A stretch of 41,297 nt of DNA from Treponema sp. Its GTDB lineage: Bacteria; Spirochaetota; Spirochaetia; Treponematales; Treponemataceae. Below are positions 29,718-36,924 of this stretch, in pieces. Position numbers and translations under genes: made by a program. A model generated the notes under the pieces. The model had not been told where the DNA came from. It saw only the letters and a list, made by a program, of their open reading frames with translations, and made no database searches. The first letter of the stretch is position 1, and each line of letters begins with the position of its first letter. Where the stretch lies: contig JAKSTL010000015.1 of assembly GCA_024402595.1 (NCBI GenBank), forward strand, positions 1 through 41,297, given 5' to 3'.

Positions 29718-31721
29718 TTATTGATGAAAAAAATGCTTTTTTTCGTGTTTTATGCGTTTTTCTTCGTAAAGAGTTTTATCTGCGGCAGACAATAATTCCT
29801 GCAGTTGATTTTTTTGACTGTTAAATTCCACAAATCCTATGCTGCAGGAAACAACAAAAGGCAGATTCTGTTTTGCCGATATTTCAACACAAAGCTCATT
29901 TACCCTTTCTTTTATTTTTGGAACCTGTGATTCATCCATTCCAACCACAACCGCCGCAAACTCGTCTCCGCTCAACCGCCCAATCACATCGTTAGCACGG
30001 AATGTCATAGAAAACGCAAGAGCCATAGCTTTTATAGCTTCATCGCCCATTTTGTGACCATAAGTGTCGTTTATAGTTTTAAGCCCGTCCAAATCACCAA
30101 AAAGAACTAGCCCAGAAGAATTAAGCTCCGTTATAACATCAATCTTTTTCTGTGCGTATTCATAAAATCCACGGCGATTAAGGATTTTGGTCAATTCATC
30201 AGTACGAGATTGAGTAGAAAGATTGTTGTTATTTTCCATCAACTGTTGATTTTCTTCAAACAGCTTTTCATTTTCTTCAATGGTTGCAGTATATTCATAG
30301 GCTTGAACTATAGAATTGATGAGGATTCGTAAAAAAATGCTGTAAAGTGAAAAATCAGTTTTTCCAAGACGACAGACTATATATCCATAATTTATTTCTG
30401 CCGAAAAAATTGGGTATAAAATATAGTTTCCAGTTTCATCTTTAAAAATATCTCTTGGGAAAATCTCTTCATGAGGATCAAAGAAAATACCTGGCTCAAA
30501 CTCCTGAGTATTATTAATTCTATCCACCCACATAGAAACCCGCATAGAATCTGGAAGTACAAAATCATCTTCTTTTTGAAGAACCAGCGGCTTGTCAAAA
30601 AAACAGATTGCCATTCCAGAGATACCCGCAATATCCATTAAGTATTTTAAAATATAGGAATAATTTCTAAGGGTATTAGAAGCCTTAGATAAATCAAAAA
30701 GAGAACAGATATTGTTTATTTCCGGCAAAAAATTAAACATAGGAATGTTTGTACGAACTGTTGAGGAACTTGGGACTTTTAAAGAATTGTCTTTTGTACA
30801 GATTTTAAGATTCTGATTCAAGTAAACATCATCATTTCTGTCCAAAGGAATACATCCACAAGACTGCCTGTAAAGCGGAATTACTTTTATAGTGCTTATA
30901 CGAGGGATTTTTGAAAACTTTGTAAGCTTTTTGTAGGCTTGTTCTGCAATCTTGTAACCCTGATAAAAAATCATCTGGTTGATTGTTGACAACTTTGGTT
31001 TTGCGGCAGTGGCATGGGAAGTGTCATCAAATCCGATGATTTTAATATTCTGAGGAACTTTTAATCCTAATTTTGCAAAAGCTGTTTCGCATCCAGTGGC
31101 CATTAAATCGTTGGCACAAAGTATGGCATCAAAAGGAACATCTTTTTTTGTTTTATATTTTTCCTCAATGGCTCTTATGGCAGAAGAAGCTGTGTATTTT
31201 CCATTCAGTACAAGATTTTCATCGAAGTCGATATTATTATTTTTAAGGGCCGTTTTGTAAGCTTCGTATCTTTCCAAAGCCTCTGATGAATTAGTTGCAT
31301 TGGCAGACATAAAGCCAATTTTTTTACAATGATGCAGCTCTGTCAAATGCTTTACAACCTTTGTGTATACATTGGCAATTTCTGTGTGAGTGGAATAACA
31401 TTCTGGTAAATCAAGTTCAGCACCTACAGAAAAGGTTGGTTTTGATGGAAAAGCAGACAGAAGTTTAGACAATCCATCTGGAGAAAGAGTTGAAGAAAAA
31501 GAACCGTAAATTACAATAACTGCATCAATCTGTTCAGAAAACAAATAACTGGTAGCGGCCCAACATTGATATTCAAAAAGGCCAAGCTTACAGTGAGGTT
31601 CTTTTACCTGTCCAATAACTAATTGTATATCCTTGTCCTTAAAATATTCAGAAATACCATTAAGAACTTCAAGCGAATATTCAACAGTTATATCATAAGT
31701 TAATACAGCGATTCTTTTCAT
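29718..31721 (-). CDS. Diguanylate cyclase with a LacI-type ligand-binding sensor
   Basis: A 667-residue signalling protein. Residues 1-290 form a LacI/periplasmic-binding-protein type sensor (R-I-A-V-L-T-Y-D-I at the start, D-A-I-L-C-A-N-D-L-M-A-T-G, I-I-G-F-D-D-T) with no helix-turn-helix and no signal peptide, so it should sense a cytoplasmic sugar or similar ligand. A cysteine-containing linker (Q-S-C-G-C-I-P) follows, then about 340-490 that may be GAF-like, a Glu/Asn-rich coiled coil (about 495-520) and a GGDEF domain. The active-site motif is S-G-D-E-F (584-588), a known variant of GGDEF, with an intact inhibitory site R-A-N-D (575-578) five residues before it. It would make cyclic-di-GMP from GTP. 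It has no Shine-Dalgarno site, and TATAAT lies 18 bases before its ATG. Confidence 0.88.
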   Translation of the reverse strand: MKRIAVLTYDITVEYSLEVLNGISEYFKDKDIQLVIGQVKEPHCKLGLFEYQCWAATSYLFSEQIDAVIVIYGSFSSTLSPDGLSKLLSAFPSKPTFSVGAELDLPECYSTHTEIANVYTKVVKHLTELHHCKKIGFMSANATNSSEALERYEAYKTALKNNNIDFDENLVLNGKYTASSAIRAIEEKYKTKKDVPFDAILCANDLMATGCETAFAKLGLKVPQNIKIIGFDDTSHATAAKPKLSTINQMIFYQGYKIAEQAYKKLTKFSKIPRISTIKVIPLYRQSCGCIPLDRNDDVYLNQNLKICTKDNSLKVPSSSTVRTNIPMFNFLPEINNICSLFDLSKASNTLRNYSYILKYLMDIAGISGMAICFFDKPLVLQKEDDFVLPDSMRVSMWVDRINNTQEFEPGIFFDPHEEIFPRDIFKDETGNYILYPIFSAEINYGYIVCRLGKTDFSLYSIFLRILINSIVQAYEYTATIEENEKLFEENQQLMENNNNLSTQSRTDELTKILNRRGFYEYAQKKIDVITELNSSGLVLFGDLDGLKTINDTYGHKMGDEAIKAMALAFSMTFRANDVIGRLSGDEFAAVVVGMDESQVPKIKERVNELCVEISAKQNLPFVVSCSIGFVEFNSQKNQLQELLSAADKTLYEEKRIKHEKKHFFHQ

Positions 31722-31739
31722 TTGAGGTTAGTTTTAATA

Positions 31740-31745
31740 ATTATA
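31740..31745 (-). promoter_or_regulatory. -10 box of the diguanylate cyclase gene
   Basis: TATAAT on the minus strand ends 18 bases before the ATG at 31721. No convincing -35 is seen. The leader would be only about 12 bases and lacks a ribosome binding site. Confidence 0.4.
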
Positions 31746-31835
31746 ACAGAATAATTACAATAGTAAATAAATAAAAATCTTAAACAAAAAGATAAGATTT
31801 ATGGAAAAGGATTTTGAGTAATTTCTGTTATTTTC

Positions 31836-31864
31836 TTGCTAATCCCAATTTATTTTACTATATT
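31836..31864 (+). promoter_or_regulatory. Promoter of clpP
   Basis: TTGCTA (31836-31841) and TATATT (31859-31864) are 17 bases apart; the leader to the clpP ATG is about 39 bases. Confidence 0.5.
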
Positions 31865-31909
31865 TATTAGTACAGATAGATAATGCAAAATATTATTCAA
31901 GGAGAACAA

Positions 31910-32524
31910 ATGAAATCTATTTACCCAACTCCACTTTTTGATGATGAAGATGAAGAAAAAAAGGTTCCAAAAATGCCAGACCCTTTTTCTGAAAAGTTCC
32001 TTAAAACTCGCCAGCTTATTTTGACTGGTGAAATTAACAAAGATTTGGCAGACCAAATTGTTCGACAGCTTTTAATTCTTGATTCGGAAGATGAAAATGC
32101 TCCAATCTATATGTATATTGATTCACCTGGTGGTGATGTAGATGCTGGATTTGCTATTTTTGATATGATTCGTTTTGTAAAAGCTCCTGTTTATCTTATT
32201 GGAATGGGCTTGATTGCTTCTGCTGCAACTTTAGTTTTACTGGCAGTTCCAAAAGACAGACGCCTGGGACTTCCAAACAGCCGTTATTTAATTCATCAGC
32301 CTCTTGGTGGAATGAAAGGTGTGGCTACAGATATTGAGATTTATGCAAAGGATATGGAAAAAATCCGTGCAAAATTAAATAAACTTATTGCCGACGAAAC
32401 TGGAACTTCATTGGAACAGGTTACAAAAGATACAGACCGTGATTATTGGCTGGATTCTGATGAAGCTGTAAAATATGGTCTTATCAGTAAGATTATTTCA
32501 AAGCGCGAAGATTTGGTAAAATAA
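31910..32524 (+). CDS. clpP: ClpP-family serine protease subunit
   Basis: A 204-residue ClpP, the barrel protease that works with ClpX, ClpA or ClpC chaperones. The catalytic triad is S104 (I-A-S-A-A), H129 (L-I-H-Q-P-L-G-G) and D178 (D-R-D-Y-W). The segment after the serine (T-L-V-L-L-A-V-P-K-D-R-R) differs from the usual M-G-A-x-L-L-A-x-G form, and the N-terminus carries an acidic stretch (D-D-E-D-E-E), so this looks like the second, divergent ClpP that many spirochaetes encode beside the canonical one. The frame opens nine codons earlier, but GGAG five to six bases before the ATG at 31910 decides the start. No clpX is adjacent. Confidence 0.93.
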   Translation: MKSIYPTPLFDDEDEEKKVPKMPDPFSEKFLKTRQLILTGEINKDLADQIVRQLLILDSEDENAPIYMYIDSPGGDVDAGFAIFDMIRFVKAPVYLIGMGLIASAATLVLLAVPKDRRLGLPNSRYLIHQPLGGMKGVATDIEIYAKDMEKIRAKLNKLIADETGTSLEQVTKDTDRDYWLDSDEAVKYGLISKIISKREDLVK

Positions 32525-32558
32525 ACTAGCCAAAAAAAATACTGTTATTTGCGTGAAA

Positions 32559-32606
32559 AAATTACAAATCTTCAAAAAACTGAACTTTTCTGGAGATTTG
32601 TAATTT
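32559..32606. repeat. 13-bp perfect hairpin between clpP and the GNAT gene
   Basis: AAATTACAAATCT (32559-32571) and AGATTTGTAATTT (32594-32606) are perfect complements with a 22-base loop. ATAGG rather than a T-tract follows, so it is not a classical terminator. It ends 20 bases before the next start codon. Confidence 0.75.
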
Positions 32607-32626
32607 ATAGGAATCTAATAAATAAA

Positions 32627-33574
32627 ATGACATTTGCCTTAACTGATGAACTTTTAGATGATATAAAAAATGCATTGGAAAATCAGGAAAACTCTTTTGT
32701 TGTTGATGCAAAAAATAATATGGTAATTCCTGTTGAAAAAATACCAATGGCAAATGCGGGTTCCGAAGTTAAGTTATCATCTTGTGTGGATGACAATTTA
32801 TTTTATGCTTTACCAGAATGGACTTCTGCAGAAGGATATGAAATCCGAGAGTCTTTTGTTAATTCTTTGCATTCACCACTTGCAAAGGAGGAACTGCAGC
32901 AGGTACTTCATTCAGGAAGGGGGGTATTTAAGAACTTTAGAAATGTTTTAAAAAAGTATCCAGAAGTTGAAAAAAAGTGGTTTGTTTACAAAAATAGAGT
33001 TTTGCGAAACTACATCAACCAATGGTATAACGATTTGCGCGAGATTTGGGGACTTGAAAAGTTAGATTATGTACCAGAATCTGATGAAAACTTAATTCAT
33101 GATGATTTTTCATTTCTGGAATATAATCCTTCAACTGATAACAATGAGATTCTTCAATTTATTGGCGCATCTTTTTTTACAGATTCTGACGCTGAATATT
33201 CTGAAAAAACAGATCCTGAAATCATCAATGTTCTTTTTTCTATGTGGAAAGAACAATTTTTAGGGGAGCAATCGTTAAAGATCGGCTATGTATGCCGTAG
33301 TTTATCCGATGATTTTGCAGGCTGTATAACAGCAGTTCCAGCAACAGAAAATCAGGAAAAGGTTATGAAACTAACAAGCCTTTTTGTTCCTGAACAATTC
33401 CGCGGCTTAGGCATTGGAACAGAATTACTGTCTATGTGTCTTTCAAAATTAAAAGAATGCGGAAAAACCTGGATTATTTTGCCAGATATTATTATACCGG
33501 AAATCCTTCAGCCGTTATTATCACGCACAGGCTTTGAGAAAATTGGAACCGGTTATGCAGTTAAACTGCAATAA
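32627..33574 (+). CDS. GNAT-family acetyltransferase
   Basis: A 315-residue protein whose last 130 residues look like a GCN5-type N-acetyltransferase: the acetyl-CoA loop is Q-F-R-G-L-G-I-G-T-E-L-L, preceded by the L-T-S-L-F-V strand and followed by L-S-R-T-G-F-E-K-I-G-T-G-Y. The N-terminal part (about 1-180) is acidic and Trp/Tyr-rich and is not recognised. The substrate is unknown. The frame extends 26 codons upstream through the hairpin, but only the ATG at 32627 gives a natural start; an AGGA lies about 14 bases upstream, too far to be ideal. It follows clpP by 102 bases and precedes the RNA-binding protein gene by 21 bases, so the three may be cotranscribed with modulation at the hairpin. 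Confidence 0.75.
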   Translation: MTFALTDELLDDIKNALENQENSFVVDAKNNMVIPVEKIPMANAGSEVKLSSCVDDNLFYALPEWTSAEGYEIRESFVNSLHSPLAKEELQQVLHSGRGVFKNFRNVLKKYPEVEKKWFVYKNRVLRNYINQWYNDLREIWGLEKLDYVPESDENLIHDDFSFLEYNPSTDNNEILQFIGASFFTDSDAEYSEKTDPEIINVLFSMWKEQFLGEQSLKIGYVCRSLSDDFAGCITAVPATENQEKVMKLTSLFVPEQFRGLGIGTELLSMCLSKLKECGKTWIILPDIIIPEILQPLLSRTGFEKIGTGYAVKLQ

Positions 33575-33595
33575 TTTTTTTACCAGGAGAAAACT

Positions 33596-34456
33596 ATGGG
33601 TTACAACAACTACAACCGTGATTTTGAAATCAACGAATCAAAAACTGCAGATTTATTAAAAAATGCAGTAACAAAAATTACTACAGAAGAGGATATTGAT
33701 ACCCTCACTAAATTAATCAAACTTTACAAAGCAAATGTTCCTTTATCAAGAAGAAAGTATGTGGCTGCATATTTATTAAAAGAAGCTTTGAAGCATTATC
33801 ATTTTACAGAAAAAAGAGATAACAAAAATAATTCTCATTCAAAGAACAGAAACAACGAATCTAGAGATAACAGAGAAAATAGAGATTCAAGAGATAATCG
33901 AAATGAATACAAGCAGAACCATTCAGAAAAGAATGCAGCTCAGAACCGTGGCTCTGCATTAAATAATTCTGCCAGTGCAATTTCATCTACAGAAGAAGTT
34001 ACCGAAAGACCTCGTCATCCAAGAGTTGAAATCGATCCAGACAAAGCAACATCAATTTTTGTAAGCATTGGAAAAAATCGTCGGGTTTATCCAAGAGACT
34101 TAGTTGGTCTTTTAGTAGCAGTTGGTGGAATTGACCGTGAAAGAATTGGCGATATTAAAGTTCTTGCAAATTATTCTTTTGTTCAGTTGTATACAGAAGA
34201 CTGTCAGAACGCTATTGATAAATTAAACGGAATGGATTATCGCGGACGCAAATTGGTTGTAAGTTTTTCAAGACAAAAGACAGAAGATGATGATTTAGAC
34301 GAAAAAGCAGCCGATTATAAAGCAGAAGAGTTTGTTCCTGAAGTTGGCAATGTTGCAGAACCAACAATTACTCCAGAACAGATGTCTGCCGAAGATGCTG
34401 CCGCTTATGCCGCTGCCGAAAAAGCTGCCGCTGATAAAGAACCTTTTGGTGTATAA
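33596..34456 (+). CDS. Standalone RNA-binding protein with a DbpA-type domain
   Basis: A 286-residue protein with three parts. Residues 1-75 are helical and carry Y-L-L-K-E-A-L-K-H-Y. Residues 76-140 are very polar and low in complexity, rich in Asn, Arg, Ser, Asp and Glu. Residues about 150-225 (S-I-F-V-S-I-G-K-N-R-R-V-Y-P-R-D-L then V-G-L-L, D-I-K-V-L-A-N-Y-S-F-V-Q-L, R-G-R-K-L-V-V-S-F) match the RNA-binding domain found at the C-terminus of the DEAD-box helicase DbpA. There is no helicase core. The tail is acidic and Ala-rich. An AGGAG site precedes the ATG, and a strong terminator follows. It may act in ribosome assembly or RNA handling; partners are unknown. Confidence 0.85.
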   Translation: MGYNNYNRDFEINESKTADLLKNAVTKITTEEDIDTLTKLIKLYKANVPLSRRKYVAAYLLKEALKHYHFTEKRDNKNNSHSKNRNNESRDNRENRDSRDNRNEYKQNHSEKNAAQNRGSALNNSASAISSTEEVTERPRHPRVEIDPDKATSIFVSIGKNRRVYPRDLVGLLVAVGGIDRERIGDIKVLANYSFVQLYTEDCQNAIDKLNGMDYRGRKLVVSFSRQKTEDDDLDEKAADYKAEEFVPEVGNVAEPTITPEQMSAEDAAAYAAAEKAAADKEPFGV

Positions 34457-34477
34457 ACAGTAAAAAGATATAAAAAA

Positions 34478-34532
34478 GGACTATCTAATAAGTAGGGAAT
34501 AGTACATTAAAGCTTATTGGATAGTCTTTTTT
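34478..34532 (+). terminator. Strong Rho-independent terminator
   Basis: A 14-bp stem (34479-34492 with 34513-34526, one G-U pair) around a 20-base loop is followed by six T residues. A-rich sequence before the stem makes it possibly active on both strands. Confidence 0.85.
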
Positions 34533-34598
34533 AATTAACTATTCTATGTTTTTTTGTGCAATGCATATTGTTCACTGCATTTTGTTTTTGGAGGATTT

Positions 34599-35321
34599 AT
34601 GGGAATTAGAGTAATTAAATCGGGAATATTTTTTGTGAACTCTCTCATTGTTTCTTGTGGTGAAAAATATGTTTTCGTGGTAGATCCTGCCGACAGCAAT
34701 TTTTCTAGAGATAAGAACAAAATCCTTGATTATCTTCAAAAAAATAAATTGGAATGCATTGGTATTGTTCTTACTCACAGTCATTTTGATCACATAACTG
34801 GCATTGCACCATTAAAGCAGGCTTTTCCTAAGGCTGTTGTGGCTATTCACGAAAATGAAGCACAGGAACTTATAAATCCTCCAGGTCCTATGAATGATTC
34901 TGTAATTCGTTTTTTTAGAGATTTAAGCATTCTTGAAATGGTATCAAAACAACCACCAGCGGAATTATTGTTAAAAGATGGAGACACTCTGAACAAACTG
35001 TTGGAAGTTTACAAAGCTTCTTGTAAAGATTCAAATAAAGTTCTTCCATTAGAAGATGAGTTGTGTGCTGAATTGTCCAAATGGAAAATCATTCATACTC
35101 CAGGACACAGTCCAGGTTCTATTTGTATTCACAACGCTGAAGAAAAATTGTTTATTTCTGGAGATACAATCTTTGCTAACGGTGGCTATGGTAGAACAGA
35201 TATGTATGGTGGCGACGAAGCGCTGATTAGACAAACTTTATCAAAACTGTTTTATTATATACCAGAAGGCACCAAAATCTATCCGGGACATGATTCCTTT
35301 GGCTTTACTTACAGTCGGTAG
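34599..35321 (+). CDS. Metallo-beta-lactamase fold hydrolase (glyoxalase II-like)
   Basis: A 240-residue hydrolase with two metal sites. The motif T-H-S-H-F-D-H places H60, H62, D64 and H65; then come the single histidine in H-T-P-G-H-S-P-G-S, S-G-D-T-I-F with the bridging aspartate and Y-P-G-H-D with the last histidine. This set matches the hydroxyacylglutathione hydrolase-like subgroup, but the recognition loops for glutathione are not evident and the natural substrate is unknown. An insertion of about 35 residues (about 100-145) follows the second strand pair. GGAGG eight bases before the ATG at 34599 decides the start over an earlier in-frame ATG. Its last 13 bases overlap the convergent phosphodiesterase gene. 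Confidence 0.88.
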   Translation: MGIRVIKSGIFFVNSLIVSCGEKYVFVVDPADSNFSRDKNKILDYLQKNKLECIGIVLTHSHFDHITGIAPLKQAFPKAVVAIHENEAQELINPPGPMNDSVIRFFRDLSILEMVSKQPPAELLLKDGDTLNKLLEVYKASCKDSNKVLPLEDELCAELSKWKIIHTPGHSPGSICIHNAEEKLFISGDTIFANGGYGRTDMYGGDEALIRQTLSKLFYYIPEGTKIYPGHDSFGFTYSR

Positions 35322-35962
35322 GTGGAAAAGTCAACTTCATTTGCCGAAGAGTGTTCAATTTTAAGAAAATTGGCGTCAACAAAGTTTTTTTCTACAGTTA
35401 AGATTGCAAAACATGGATATTGCCCGCCCCTTGGTTTAGAACAGCTGCCCGGGTTAATAACAGTTACTCCATCTATATAGTTTTGACAAGCAACATGAGT
35501 ATGACCATGGACAATGCTTTTCGCTCCATAAGCAGTTGCCTCATCAATTACTCCATTGTAGTTGTAAACAATTCCATCAGTATGACCGTGGGTAATTAGA
35601 ATGGACTGACCATTTACACAAAGCACCTGACGCAGCGGAATGGACATTTTTAGCCCTTTTACCGAAAAAGTGTCTACATCGCAATTTCCACGAACAATGG
35701 CCAGAACAGGAGGAAACTTTTCACAAAGTTCTTTATCACTTTCCATTAAAGCAAACAGATTCTGCAAATCAGAGGCTCCGTCTCCGCAAAATATCAATGC
35801 ATCGCAATCAGAGCCAAACCGTTTAATTATTTGTGAAAGGGTAGGAAATGCACCATGACTGTCCGAAACTGCAATAACTCTGGCATGCTCTTTATTTTTC
35901 AAAAAATTAAGCGCGTCCTCTGAACCAATAATTCCCTGCTGATTTTGAGTAATAGAAATCAT
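35309..35962 (-). CDS. YfcE/MJ0936-type metallophosphoesterase
   Basis: A 217-residue calcineurin-like phosphodiesterase. Metal ligands sit in S-D-S-H-G (D34, H36), F-C-G-D-G, R-G-N-C-D, T-H-G-H-T and the late G-H-T-H. The order and length fit YfcE/MJ0936 enzymes, which cleave phosphodiester model substrates; physiological substrates are not established. The N-terminus has about 28 extra residues before the core, which may mean the true start is further in. AGG lies before the ATG. It overlaps the end of the metallo-beta-lactamase gene and lies six bases downstream of the lipoprotein gene on its own strand, so it is likely cotranscribed with that. Confidence 0.88.
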   Translation of the reverse strand: MISITQNQQGIIGSEDALNFLKNKEHARVIAVSDSHGAFPTLSQIIKRFGSDCDALIFCGDGASDLQNLFALMESDKELCEKFPPVLAIVRGNCDVDTFSVKGLKMSIPLRQVLCVNGQSILITHGHTDGIVYNYNGVIDEATAYGAKSIVHGHTHVACQNYIDGVTVINPGSCSKPRGGQYPCFAILTVEKNFVDANFLKIEHSSANEVDFSTYRL

Positions 35963-35968
35963 ACAAAC

Positions 35969-36859
35969 CTAAAAAATAATAAAATGATTTATGGCATGAA
36001 GCCCTGATTCCGGGTCCAGATAATATTGAAGTCTTTTTCCTTTTACCATTTGAACCGCATGAGCCTGGGCCGAAGAATCTTTTTTTATTCCACCATTCAT
36101 ATTAACCATATAATTTATGCTGGAAATTAAAACATTGGTAGCAACAGATAAAAGCGCAGAATTAGACGATTCCTCTGCCGGCAAATTATCAGCGTCAACT
36201 TCGTCCAGTTTATCCAGAACCAAATCACAGGTAGATTCCATACCTAAAATATCATCCTGTGGAAAAAGCGAAATAATGGGATAAGGAACCTGCATATTCC
36301 AATAATCCTGCAATCGACCTAAAGCAATGTGTGTCCGCTCTGGAGCTCCAAGAATAATAATTCCTGCCAAATCTTCATCATAATTTATAAGAAAATCTGT
36401 AAAATCACTTACATAATATCGACCGTTTCGTTTAAAACTGTCTGGATAGGTGATGGTAGAAATTAATCCGTCGTTTTCTGATAAACCAAAATTGTTTTCC
36501 AGGATTTTGATAATTTTTTCTTTAACTTCTGGTGTATTAAAATCATAGCCGAAAAAAACAAGTATTCTTTTTTTGGTATAGCGCCAGTTAGTTTTTTCTT
36601 TGCCAAAAAAAATTGCCTCAGATTGGAAATCTTTTGTTACCGCTTGAGAATCTTGATTTTGAGGAAAATATAAATAATCACTTTCCTTTGTAATTAAAGC
36701 AATCTCCGAATCCTTGACTTCAAGATTGACTGTGTTTTCGTAAACAGGTTCAACTTCCTTTTTGAAATTGGAACATCCCGCATTAAAAAATGATGCAGAA
36801 ACAATTTCCAAAGCAAGAGTAAGGAAAAAAATGTATGGGTGTTTTTTTCTATTTATCAT
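35969..36859 (-). CDS. Hypothetical lipoprotein, periplasmic-binding-like
   Basis: A 296-residue protein with a lipoprotein signal ending F-N-A-G-C (Cys29). The mature part has alternating strand-helix blocks (R-I-L-V-F-F-G-Y-D-F-N, L-A-G-I-I-I-L-G-A-P-E-R-T, Y-P-I-I-S-L-F-P-Q-D-D) typical of a Rossmann-like or type-1 binding-protein fold. I recall treponemal lipoproteins of the DUF3798 type with a similar look, but the match is not certain. It starts 66 bases from the divergent phosphate cotransporter gene and is followed six bases later by the phosphodiesterase gene. Confidence 0.7.
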   Translation of the reverse strand: MINRKKHPYIFFLTLALEIVSASFFNAGCSNFKKEVEPVYENTVNLEVKDSEIALITKESDYLYFPQNQDSQAVTKDFQSEAIFFGKEKTNWRYTKKRILVFFGYDFNTPEVKEKIIKILENNFGLSENDGLISTITYPDSFKRNGRYYVSDFTDFLINYDEDLAGIIILGAPERTHIALGRLQDYWNMQVPYPIISLFPQDDILGMESTCDLVLDKLDEVDADNLPAEESSNSALLSVATNVLISSINYMVNMNGGIKKDSSAQAHAVQMVKGKRLQYYLDPESGLHAINHFIIF

Positions 36860-36888
36860 TAATTAGATTTTATCGTATTTATTTTTTA

Positions 36889-36918
36889 TTGAAAAGGATG
36901 TCATTTATAGTGTATGAT
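36889..36918 (+). promoter_or_regulatory. Leaderless promoter of the Na/phosphate cotransporter gene
   Basis: TTGAAA (36889-36894) and TATGAT (36913-36918) are 18 bases apart, and only six bases separate the -10 from the ATG at 36925. No good Shine-Dalgarno site is present. Confidence 0.5.
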
Positions 36919-36924
36919 GTGGCT

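Noticed and set aside
32559..32606. Terminator of clpP
   Set aside because: The stem is strong but ATAGG follows instead of a T-tract in either orientation that would suit clpP.
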